From: Nectonema munidae
Lineage: Eukaryota; Nematomorpha; Nectonematoida; Nectonematidae
Direction: 5' to 3'
Assembly: GCA_030549495.1 (NCBI GenBank)
Contig: JAUIRK010000866.1
Span: 186,001 to 250,000, forward strand
Length of the DNA stretch: 64,000 bases
Shown: positions 22,390 to 31,612 of the stretch, piece by piece
Position numbering within the stretch: position 1 is the first letter of the stretch
Layout of the letters: each line of letters opens with the position of its first letter
The notes under the pieces: generated by a model
Databases searched by the model: none
The model's input: only the letters and a program-made list of their open reading frames with translations
What the model was told of the DNA's origin: nothing
Program-made: the position numbers and the translations under genes

Positions 22390-23890
22390 AACCATGATGA
22401 CGGAGTACCTTGTAGTTTGCAATTTGTTTAATGACCATTCTATGAATAATTTAAATCCAAATCATGTCTTCAATGCAAAGGCTAACATTTTTGAACAAAA
22501 GCCTTCCTCATTTTCCTTGAGAGAAGTGTCTCTAAATGATGTTATCTGTAAAGGTGGTCGTAGTGAAGATGTTTTTCGATTGTCGGCTATCATTTAAAAA
22601 AAGTTCACATTTACAATTCTTTCACCCTTATGGTAGCTTCCAATTCGTACATTTCAAAGAATGTTTTTTCTGATGCATTAAAAGAAAGTAAAATTATCCT
22701 GTAAGAAAGAAGATAAAAAATGGATGCCAAGGATATAGATCCATATCCATTGTGAGTTTTATCTCTTAGATTTTTAATAAAAAATTTCATGTACAAATAA
22801 ATAATTATTTCACATCTAATGACTTTTTTTCTCCTTTTTAGTTTGGTTTTAGACTTCAACAATATCGTCATAGATTTATTATAGAAAATAAAAATGATGT
22901 CTGCTCTGTTTTTGAACCTGAGTCATGCATTCGATTTTATTGCGCCTTGTTACTCTCTAAACTAAATAACTCTAAGTCTAAACTAAAATTATATTGATTC
23001 TCTAATGTTATTATAAAATTCTTTCAATTCTATTTCAAAAATAGATATCAAACAGTTTCTATAAACAATTGTCTTTCCAATAAGAAGAAAGTCTCTTCTG
23101 GTGTACTCCATCCAAGGTTTAATTTTGGCTCCAATACCAAATGTTAAAATTTTAATGTATGCTGATGACGTAACAGTGTTATTTTCTAAAGGTTCTCTGA
23201 ATGAATCCTTTTTAAAGCTGATCAAAAATTGTAATAATGGGTTGTCTATAAACTCTAAAAAAATAAAGATGTGCCTTTTTCGTATAGTCTTAATAATTCT
23301 GTATTTGATGATTCTTTAACTAAAATTGGTTTTCCAAAAGTTTTAAAATTTAATTTCTTGGGTTTAATGATTAATAATAATCATATCTCGCACATTTCTA
23401 ACAAGCTAGCATACATCTGTGGTACACTGAAATAGGCAAAACGGTTTTTGCCCATAAAAACAATGATTACACATTACAAAAGCCTTTTTCTGCCTCATAT
23501 AAAGTACAGTATCTTTAATTGGATCACACAAAGGACACAACTCTACTTTTGGTTCAAAAAAAGATTTTGAGAGTTATCTTTAACTGCAACCCCACCTCCC
23601 ACACAAATAACCTTTCCTAACAACTCCATCTCGAAACTCAAGGATATATACCATTTCAATGTCGCTGTTACACAAGTATACTTGCTGCTTTCACCTATAT
23701 TTAACGAATTCATCTCTTTTAACTTTGAAAAAGACAGAACTTCACCGCGACTTGTTCATAAAATGTCCTTACCCAAGCATTCCTTCTTTATTAAGGTATC
23801 TTGCTTTTGAAACAATTCTGTAGCACTCTTCCTTCCCGATTCCCTACCTTTCAAACTGTTCTAAAAGTGGTGGTTATCTAGCGATCTTTA
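22390..23890 (+). mobile_element. LINE reverse transcriptase part, decayed
   Basis: RT landmarks appear in order across several frames: FSLREVSLNDV (about 22515-22550); SNSYISKNVFSDALKESKII (22630-22700), matching the N..FP..LK.A.V motif; ALFLNLSHAFDFI (22896-22940), matching LFLDLSKAFD; KVSSGVLHPRF (23088-23120), matching the QGS region; MYADDVTVLFS (23155-23190), the catalytic box; then FNFLGLMINNN and the thumb region to about 23890. This is a Jockey/CR1/I-like non-LTR element, clade unresolved. Many shifts and stops indicate great age. It is very probably the continuation of the LINE at 19021. Confidence 0.72.
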
Positions 23891-23994
23891 CTTCTACAAT
23901 TTGTATTTTGAAATATGTTTACCGGCCAGGTCTAGTTCGTTTGTGATATTATTAACAATGTTATAAATAGCATAATATATCATTACTAATCGAT

Positions 23995-24135
23995 GCCGTG
24001 GTCGTTTCTCGCCGCCCTCAAAACATACGATCATTTGGAGAGTGTTTGTTTCTCGCCGCGGTCGAAACATATGATCAATGGTAGAGTGTTTGTTTATCGC
24101 TTCGTTCGATATACATATTGGTAGAGGGTTATTAA
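23995..24135. repeat. three imperfect tandem repeats of about 45 bp
   Basis: Units share TTTCTCGCCGC, then an AAACATAYGATCA block, then GAGAGTGTTTG or GTAGAGTGTTTG. The third copy (from about 24093) is more diverged. Function unknown. Confidence 0.6.
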
Positions 24136-24274
24136 TTTGAGATGGAATAAAGGTAGTTGATATGAAATGAATTTTGAAGTGAGTATATCATAAAGCTAAG
24201 GTAAACTGCATACGCTAAACAGCGGTTTTTATCCCCGCATTTTACATGTGTATTTCAAAGGATGTGCTTTTCTG

Positions 24275-24280
24275 TTTATT
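24275..24280 (-). terminator. possible poly(A) signal for the EB-repeat gene
   Basis: TTTATT on the plus strand (AATAAA on the minus strand), about 380 nt beyond the stop of the large minus-strand gene. It is the first clear hexamer I see, but other signals cannot be excluded. Confidence 0.35.
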
Positions 24281-24656
24281 ATTTCGTGGCTTACCTGCAG
24301 CAGGTACGTGACGTATAAATGCATTTTAAGTTACTTTATCTGGAATACAGGTCCCCCCATACCGGTATTATCCGCTCTAAGGCGGGGGTCTCATGTGAGC
24401 CAGAAATCCCACACTCATTGTTGCCTGTTTGGCTACATCTCCTCGCTTTGTTTTTCGATTGTCACATATCTTTTTGCCTGTTTTCTAACTTTCTTTTTAG
24501 ATTTCTCCAATTCTTCATTTGGCTTCGAGTTGTGTAGTATATTACTCTTTTTAGTTCTTTCGTCATTTTGAAATCATCTTCCTTGTTTTAGCTTGAATCG
24601 CCGTCCCGCCCACTCCAACCATATGGCTTTAGGATCCAATTGTTTTTTTCTAGAAA

Positions 24657-27600
24657 TTAATTGTTTAACTCTCTAATAGGGAGGCGGTTATTCTTTTTTT
24701 TCCACATAAATATAATAAATAGCAGAATCAAAAAGAATAGAATCACAACTAAAGAGATAACATATTTCATACTCCAACACCTTTTTTTTTCTTCTATCTT
24801 AACAATCATATTTTTGTACTTTGAAATTGGCTTGATTCCTTTGCTGTTCATTTTCTTAAATCCTATTTTAAAAGTTAACATCTTTACAATTCTTTCCTTT
24901 ACTTTTTTGTTCAATTCTTTCATGAACACTTCGATAATAATGCCCCCGTTTTTTATTACAACTCGATTGTCTACGTAACTTTGAAATACTCTCTTTGACA
25001 TTCTATCTATACTTTCTTGCATCCCAATCTCTAGTTTTTTGTTGTTTTCTTCGAAAATGTACATATCCCCATTTTTAGACTTCGAGATCACCGACAATAA
25101 AACAGAGTAGCAAGCTTTTTTTTTACCAGGCTGACATTCTTTTTCTTTGAACTGGTAACCTGATTTGCACACACACCTTCCCTTCTTACACACGAGCTTC
25201 TTACCACATTTCTTACTCTTCTTGCACCGAAGATTGAACGGCACAAATCTTTGGCACTTTTTACCCTTGTAAAAACCATCTAGACACGCACAAACAGAAG
25301 CCCCTGTGCTCTCAGTCGAGTACTCTTGCTTGCAATACCCACTCATACATTGCTTATCTTGCGAACACGGTTCCTTGACCTCCTTCTTTCTTCTGCAAGG
25401 TGCGTTACCTTCCCTCTCAACACTGTATTCCCCTACTTTGCACTCGCACAAACCACTTCGGCAATGCCCCGAAAAACACATATCATTTAAAATGCAATTT
25501 TTGTTTAGTTTTCTCTTCACGTAACTTAAATCGCCTCTTTGGTAGTACTTTTCTTTATTGCACGAACATTGCTCGTTGTAACAGATGTTAGACGAGCATT
25601 CGTTGTTGTTGATGCAACTTTCATTTAATTTTTTCTTTTCCAAACATTTATTATTGCCGTCTTCTTTACTCTCTACTTGGTATTCCCCTTCTTTGCACTC
25701 GCACAAACCACTTCGGCAATGCCCCGAAAAACACATATAATTTATACTGCAAATATCCCTTAGTTTTCTCTTCTTTAAGCATAAATCGTCGTCCTGGTAG
25801 TACTTTTCTTTATTGCACGAACATTGCTCGTTGTAACAGATGTTAGACGAGCATTCGTTGTTGTTGATGCAACTTTCATTTAATTTTTTCTTTTCCAAAC
25901 ATTTATTATTGCCGTCTTCTTTACTCTCTACTTGGTATTCCCCTTCTTTGCACTCGCACAAACCACTTCGGCAATGCCCCGAAAAACACATATAATTTTT
26001 ACTGCAAATATCCCTTAGTTTTCTCTTCTTTAAGCATAGATCGTGGCTCTGGTAGTACTTTTCTTTATTGCACGAACATTGCTCGTCATAACAGATATTA
26101 GAGGAGCATTCTTTGTTGTTGATGCAACTTTCATTTAATTTTTTCTTTTGCAAACATTTATTATTGCCGTCTTCTTGATTCTCTACTTGGTATTCCCCTT
26201 CTTTGCACTCGCACAAACCACTTCGGCAATGCCCCGAAAAACACATATAATTTTTACTGCAAATATCCCTTAGTTTTCTCTTCTTTAAGCATAAATCGTG
26301 GCTCTGGTAGTACTTTTCTTTATTGCACGAACATTGCTCGTCATAACAGATATTAGAGGAGCATTCTTTGTTGTTGATGCAACTTTCATTTAATTTTTTC
26401 TTTTCCAAACATTTATTATTGCCGTCTTCTTTACTCTCTACTTGGTATTCCCCTTCTTTGCACTCGCACAAACCACTTCGGCAATGCCCCGAAAAACACA
26501 TATAATTTTTACTGCAAATATCCCTTAGTTTTCTCTTCTTTAAGCATAGATCGTGGCTCTGGTAGTACTTTTCTTTATTGCACGAACATTGCTCGTCATA
26601 ACAGATATTAGAGGAGCATTCTTTGTTGTTGATGCAACTTTCATTTAATTTTTTCTTTTTCAAACATTTATTATTGCCGTCTTCTTGACTCTCTACTTGG
26701 TATTCCCCTTTTTTGCACTCGCACAAACCACTTCGGCAATGCCCCGAAAAACACATATAATTTATACTGCAAATATCCCTTAGTTTTCTCTTCTTTAAGC
26801 ATAAATCGTGGCTCTGGTAGTACTTTTCTTTATTGCACGAACATTGCTCGTCATAACAGATATTAGAAGAGCATTCTTTGTTGTTGATGCAACTTTCATT
26901 TAATTTTTTCTTTTCCAAACATTTATTATTGCCGTCTTCTTGATTCTCTACTTGGTATTCGCCTTCTTTGCACTCGCACAAACCACTTCGGCAATGCCCC
27001 GAAAAACACATATAATTTTTACTGCAAATATCCCTTAGTTTTCTCTTCTTTAAGCATAAATCGTGGCTCTGGTAGTACTTTTCTTTATTGCACGAACATT
27101 GCTCGTCATAACAGATATTAGAGGAGCATTCTTTGTTGTTGATGCAACTTTCATTTAATTTTTTCTTTTTCAAACATTTATTATTGCCGTCTTCTTGACT
27201 CTCTACTTGGTATTCCCCTTTTTTGCACTCGCACAAACCACTTCGGCAATGCCCCGAAAAACACATATAATCTATACTGCAAATATCCCTTAGTTTTCTC
27301 TTCTTTAAGCATAAATCGCCTCTCTGGTAGTACTTTTCTTTATTGCACGAACATTGCTCGTCATAACAGATATTAGAGGAGCATTCTTTGTTGTTGATGC
27401 AACTTTCATTTAATTTTTTCTTTTTCAAACATTTATTATTTCTATTATTATACTCGTCTTTTTGACACCTACACATTCCCCCTCCGCACTTTTTGGACTC
27501 ACATTCTTTACTTTTCTCACATGGCATAGCGTAGATTTTTAATTCTAGACAAACGCCACTTTCTTCATATTCGTGTTTCTGACAGGTACACCTGCCTTTG

Positions 27601-28211
27601 CTGCATTTATTGCTGTTGCATTCCTTATCCTCTCCACATTTTGAACCCAACTTCACTCTCTCTCTGCACTCACCATTCTTGAAATACCGGGAAGGCAGAC
27701 ATTTACACTTTTTTTTCTTACACACGCCTCCATTGGGCATGTATTCACAATCTTTTTTGGAGGTGCACGCCATTTTGTCATAGTTTGCGCATTCCTCCTC
27801 ACCTACATCCCCAATTCCACATGAACATCTTAGCTTACAGAGATTATTGTAGCACTGCTCCTTTCCTTTACATGTTTTACCGCCCCTTAATTTACACCTG
27901 TATAATTTTCCCACATCATTTCCTAACCAATTTAATCCTTTTAATAACATTGTAATCTTTAAAAAATAATTAAATTCTTCTAACTTGTAAATTTTCGGGT
28001 CGCATCTCAAATTTTTACAAGCCTTTAGTTGATATTTTTTTATTTTATAATTTCTGGTAAGCTGATTTTCTAATGAACTACAACCTTGGCTTAAAATGTC
28101 GAATCGTTTCTGAAAACCTCTTTTATTTTTATTATTGATAACACTTGCAGTATTTGGGAAAGCAAAAACTGCAAAGCAGAAAATTATAAACCTGATGAGA
28201 TTTCTATACAT
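24657..28211 (-). CDS. intronless EB-module repeat protein, single-pass membrane
   Basis: An intact 1184-codon ORF, ATG at 28211-28209, TAA at 24657. Residues 1-23 form a signal peptide (hydrophobic FIIFCFAVFAF). Residues about 30-250 hold an unknown N-terminal region and four cysteine-rich modules. Residues 264-945 are eight 85-aa repeats, each with two EB-like modules (spacing as in CINNKECSSNICYDEQCSC) and 12 cysteines in all. Two or three further modules follow. About 1040-1140 resembles a SEA-type domain (VVIKNGGIIIEVFM where SEA has GSxxV), but a cleavage serine is not evident. A transmembrane helix (YVISLVVILFFLILLFIIFM) lies near 1150-1170, then a 14-residue basic cytoplasmic tail. 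EB modules are extracellular; the ligand is unknown. The lack of introns among spliced neighbours suggests a retro-copied or fast-evolving gene. Confidence 0.85.
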   Translation of the reverse strand: MYRNLIRFIIFCFAVFAFPNTASVINNKNKRGFQKRFDILSQGCSSLENQLTRNYKIKKYQLKACKNLRCDPKIYKLEEFNYFLKITMLLKGLNWLGNDVGKLYRCKLRGGKTCKGKEQCYNNLCKLRCSCGIGDVGEEECANYDKMACTSKKDCEYMPNGGVCKKKKCKCLPSRYFKNGECRERVKLGSKCGEDKECNSNKCSKGRCTCQKHEYEESGVCLELKIYAMPCEKSKECESKKCGGGMCRCQKDEYNNRNNKCLKKKKLNESCINNKECSSNICYDEQCSCNKEKYYQRGDLCLKKRKLRDICSIDYMCFSGHCRSGLCECKKGEYQVESQEDGNNKCLKKKKLNESCINNKECSSNICYDEQCSCNKEKYYQSHDLCLKKRKLRDICSKNYMCFSGHCRSGLCECKEGEYQVENQEDGNNKCLEKKKLNESCINNKECSSNICYDEQCSCNKEKYYQSHDLCLKKRKLRDICSINYMCFSGHCRSGLCECKKGEYQVESQEDGNNKCLKKKKLNESCINNKECSSNICYDEQCSCNKEKYYQSHDLCLKKRKLRDICSKNYMCFSGHCRSGLCECKEGEYQVESKEDGNNKCLEKKKLNESCINNKECSSNICYDEQCSCNKEKYYQSHDLCLKKRKLRDICSKNYMCFSGHCRSGLCECKEGEYQVENQEDGNNKCLQKKKLNESCINNKECSSNICYDEQCSCNKEKYYQSHDLCLKKRKLRDICSKNYMCFSGHCRSGLCECKEGEYQVESKEDGNNKCLEKKKLNESCINNNECSSNICYNEQCSCNKEKYYQDDDLCLKKRKLRDICSINYMCFSGHCRSGLCECKEGEYQVESKEDGNNKCLEKKKLNESCINNNECSSNICYNEQCSCNKEKYYQRGDLSYVKRKLNKNCILNDMCFSGHCRSGLCECKVGEYSVEREGNAPCRRKKEVKEPCSQDKQCMSGYCKQEYSTESTGASVCACLDGFYKGKKCQRFVPFNLRCKKSKKCGKKLVCKKGRCVCKSGYQFKEKECQPGKKKACYSVLLSVISKSKNGDMYIFEENNKKLEIGMQESIDRMSKRVFQSYVDNRVVIKNGGIIIEVFMKELNKKVKERIVKMLTFKIGFKKMNSKGIKPISKYKNMIVKIEEKKRCWSMKYVISLVVILFFLILLFIIFMWKKKNNRLPIRELNN
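25389..27422 (-). repeat. eight in-frame 255-bp coding repeats
   Basis: The landmark GATGCAACTTTCATT recurs at 25611, 25866, 26121, 26376, 26631, 26886, 27141 and 27396, exactly 255 bp apart with no indel. The last unit (lowest coordinates) is two codons shorter and diverged in its second half. Neighbouring units differ by only a few bases, indicating recent amplification or homogenisation. Confidence 0.92.
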
Positions 28212-28279
28212 TTTCTATGATTCAATTTAAAAAAATGAATAAAAATAGCATACATGGCAATATAATATTATCTCTGTAA

Positions 28280-28330
28280 TTTGATTGGCTTGTTTTTTCT
28301 CAACGAACTATTTGCTAACAACCAATCAAA
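28280..28330. promoter_or_regulatory. paired inverted CCAAT boxes upstream of the EB-repeat gene
   Basis: TTTGATTGG at 28280-28288 and CCAATCAAA at 28322-28330 form a 9-bp inverted repeat, about 70-120 bp upstream of the start codon. Both contain a CCAAT box; another (ATTGG) is at 28567-28571. Promoter function is inferred from position only. Confidence 0.4.
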
Positions 28331-28378
28331 ACGCGCGTTGAACATTATAACGTCTGCATGCATATATTTTGTCTGCAT

Positions 28379-28527
28379 AACTCATCACACCACAAAAATA
28401 GACACAAAACATATACGGCTTAAATCATAGCGAAATCCCTAGCCCAAAATTAAACCAACTCATCATACCACAAAAAATAAACACAAAGCGTATACCTAAC
28501 TCATCATACCACAAAAAATACACAAGA
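28379..28527. repeat. three direct repeats upstream of the EB-repeat gene
   Basis: AACTCATCAYACCACAAAAA starts at 28379, 28457 and 28498; the last two are in direct tandem (41 bp). They lie about 170-315 bp upstream of the start codon and could be regulatory, or a remnant of a minisatellite. Confidence 0.55.
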
Positions 28528-29331
28528 AGCCGCTATCTAAAGAAGCTGCTTGCTCTCAAGCAAACGATTGGTTACTTCTTCTGGCTTACGCTTCCAAAAC
28601 AAATTGCGTATTTTTAACTTCACATTTTTTCGTACCCTAAAATTATATGAGAATAAAAATTGCGATATTTAAAAACGTTTAGATCCTAATCGAACATGGA
28701 TCAAAACGTTTTGTTGAAAGTATTTTAAATGCTTAAATTATATTTATTAAGCTTTTGAATAAAAACCTCAAGTATTCGTTAGCGCAATCTTTGCATATTA
28801 ATATTAATATTATATTTTATAATTTTTATTTTTTTTATACTATTCGTTTAAAGCAGTGGGGGTTTGCAAACTTTTTGCTTCCACTCCTCATGATTCCTTA
28901 TTAGATATAAATAAGCATCGCATCTAAATCTAAATAATGTAACTTTCTTCAAATTATGATTATTTTTTTTCTTTGAAGTTCAAAATTGAGATTTTGCCAT
29001 ATTCGAGAATTTTAAGCTGTGTAAAATGTATACAATTTTGTAAATGTCATTTTTCTTGGTATTTTTAAAATCAGAATTTATAAAATAATTTGTTAAGTTT
29101 TAAATTTGTAAAAAGTTCAGGTACATAACAAATTTAACTTACATAAATTTGAAAAGTAAATTCTGAATTTACTCCTTTGTGAGTAAAAAAGTTATGTTTA
29201 TCTTTGGGAAAATTTACTGTCAAGCGATTCAACTATACAATTTAGCGCTGACTACTAACATAATTATTTGAAATCAGGTTTCCCACAATTTATCCCGATC
29301 CTTCTTTGACACTTTAAAAATATCATTTTAG
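28528..29331. other. AT-rich, nothing recognised
   Basis: No gene or element is recognised. The right end is the pyrimidine-poor lead-in to the exon candidate at 29332. Confidence 0.45.
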
Positions 29332-29622
29332 TTGATTGACGTACAGTTAATTCCTGTTAAGCCAATCCCCCGCTTTCTTTTTCAATCGAACTTTATCGAT
29401 AGCTTGGCGAATCTTAACAAAGTTCTATCATTATTTAGAAAGAGATCAAGTGAACATAAACAGTGTCAAAGCACATACCCTTGTACATTTAAATTTGCAA
29501 ATGTGAACGGTGCAGGTAAAGATGACATCTGTTTCATCAGCGAATTTGAAAGCCTTGAAATGGAAGAAGGAAAACACGGATTGAGTCGTACTTTTCTTTC
29601 TAACGTAGCCAACATACTTTGA
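29332..29622 (+). CDS. candidate terminal exon, unknown protein
   Basis: The frame opens directly after an acceptor (AATATCATTTTAG, AG at 29330-29331) and runs 96 codons to TGA at 29620-29622. Codon use is clearly protein-like and richer in G/C than the flanks. The peptide includes LIPVKPIPRFLFQSNFI, CQSTYPCTFKFANVNGAG and an acidic FESLEMEEGK stretch. A very good internal donor (CAG|GTAAAG at 29515-29516) would give a shorter exon of 184 bases, so two transcript forms are possible. No AATAAA lies close to the stop. I do not recognise the family. No further exon was found nearby; the upstream one should be on the plus strand to the left. Confidence 0.45.
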   Translation: MIDVQLIPVKPIPRFLFQSNFIDSLANLNKVLSLFRKRSSEHKQCQSTYPCTFKFANVNGAGKDDICFISEFESLEMEEGKHGLSRTFLSNVANIL

Positions 29623-31353
29623 AATCACTGGACATCTAAAGTTTACCCACAAAAGTCAATTTTAGAAATCCTCAAAATGATATAAAATTTTGCATACCAT
29701 TTTAATTTTATTAATTTTTACTCAAAGCTAAATTTTTAGACAGCTATTCGTGTAATTTCTTTATTTTTTATATTAAATATTTTTGCCTATACTTTTGCTT
29801 ATTTTTCTTTTCCCGATTATTAGACGCTTTGATTCACAAAGGAAAATTCAATTTGCATTCTATCATTAAAAATATTTTATTGATCCAAAAAAACAAAAAA
29901 CAAATTTAAGTTACTGATTTTTTAAGGAAAATGCAATGCGTAATGACTTTTTTATTGCACTATGTGAGCACCTATCTTATTAATCGAAATACTTTTATTA
30001 AAAAGTAATTAAAAAACTCTTAATTTAAACAATATATTTAAAAAAGTTTCCTAGACCCAAATTTTTTTAACAAACTTTGAAGCAGTTTTCTTTGTTATAA
30101 TTGGAAAAAAGGGCTAGTAAAAATGGAAGAAATTTTATTTTTAAAAATCTTACTATATTATTGCAATAAAATCGTTCATAACACTGAGAAGAATAAAATT
30201 TGAATTTGCTTTGTTTTCAAGTATCTTCAGATACTTGGAAGTAATGTATTTTAGAAATGATCTTAGTAAAAGAGCTGAGGCAAGCATAGAATCCATGCAT
30301 ATATGATGAGTTACACAGTTTGATCTGTTGAAAGCACCGCTACCTTTATAACAGAGCGGTGATTTTTGTAATCGCCAAATGAATTTTGTATATGCCCACC
30401 ATTGACCTTGATTGTATAAGAGCTCACCTTGCCAACGCAGTTAAGCGCCAGCTACTTCCAGTTTAAGGGCAGCCCCAGTTAACATATGAAAATAACTTAT
30501 AATTTATTATTCACATGCTTTAAAAACATGAAAAGTAGTTTTAAGAGAAGGTGAGCAAACTTGCACGTGGTTATATATAAATCATAGTCACAGAGGAAAT
30601 CTAAGCATAATACGCCTTCGTGTTGATAAGGTCAACTATGTTAGTTCATCACCTGTTTACTTATATTGTTTTGATATAGCTTTGTTATTCACTCATTTGT
30701 AGTAAGGTTCTTCTTGTCTATGATTCTTCTTTCTTATCAATTTTGTTTACACTTTAATAAATAACAATTTTTATCTTATTAAAGTAATATTTAGCAATGA
30801 AATTTATACTTTTCTTCAGTTTTAATAAATCATTTTGTTTAGAAAAATTATGTAATGTTGAAAGCGTTTTAGAAAAAATAAAATAAGTAAAGTATGTTTT
30901 TTATTTCTCGAAAATTAGTTACTTGTTGTTATCTAAACTTTTTTCCATCAAGTATTTTATATTACATATAACATTTGCTAGTGAAATAAAATAAACCTTT
31001 CAAAATTGCAAACTATTTATTTGAAATAATAACCGAATAAGTACGGTGCTTTTCATTATTCAACTTATATATTTTAACTTCATATCATGGTAACGCTTCT
31101 TACTTGAGCAAAGTTATAGGCTTAGAAAATATGACAGCTACAATGGGTGTGAAAAAAATGAAAGTCTATTTTTACATCTAAATAATAAACTCAAAGTGTA
31201 TATCTTTTTTTATTTATTACAAAATAATATTTAATTAACTAAAAAAACAAACACGGTATGTATAAAAAATAATTTTCCTCTTTTTTATTTTTTAAATTTG
31301 GACAAATAATGTTAATTGCTGCCTGGTCAAGCGAGTTACCTAATAAAGCCACG
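29623..31353. other. AT-rich, nothing firm
   Basis: At 30330-30480 the base composition rises and a minus-strand donor-like site (GGCAAG|GTGAGC, near 30432) is seen, but every frame before it carries stops, so at most it is a non-coding exon. A 7-bp hairpin (CACCGCT ... AGCGGTG, about 30336-30363) is also there. Confidence 0.4.
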
Positions 31354-31357
31354 TTAA

Positions 31358-31478
31358 CCCTTTGAGGACCGATGTGTCACATGTGTCCCAGGAAATGAAA
31401 ATCTCTGCTTTAGATATATAAAATTGCATTGAAAAATAAAGCAGACGATAAGTCTTTAAAATTTTGGTCTTCAAAGGG
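31358..31478. mobile_element. TTAA MITE, piggyBac-like
   Basis: Flanked by TTAA at 31354-31357 and 31479-31482. The ends are CCCTTTGAGGACC and GGTCTTCAAAGGG, an imperfect inverted repeat. Length is 121 bp, and it contains GCAGACGATAAG. The ends resemble the right end of the piggyBac remnant at 38778 (GGCCTCAAAGGG|TTAA). Confidence 0.82.
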
Positions 31479-31482
31479 TTAA

Positions 31483-31612
31483 CCCATTAAGTACCATAGA
31501 AATCAGACGATATCTAAAAAAACACAGACGATTTATATTCAAAGTCATTGAAAAAAGCAGAAGAAGATGAAATTACTTATGTTCCCAAATGGGAGCATTG
31601 GGACTTAATGGG
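31483..31612. mobile_element. second TTAA MITE, back to back with the first
   Basis: Starts right after the shared TTAA at 31479-31482. The ends are CCCATTAAGTAC and GGGACTTAATGGG; the right flank is TTGA, one base off TTAA. Length is 130 bp. It is the same family as the copy at 16079-16212 and carries GTTCCCAAATGGGAGC near its right end. Confidence 0.8.

Noticed and set aside
24661-24978. Plus-strand frame opposite the EB-repeat gene
   Set aside because: Complement of the transmembrane and juxtamembrane coding sequence; no independent support.
30330-30480. Minus-strand exon ending in a perfect donor (AAG|GTGAGC)
   Set aside because: All three frames before the donor contain stops; could only be non-coding, and no further evidence was found.
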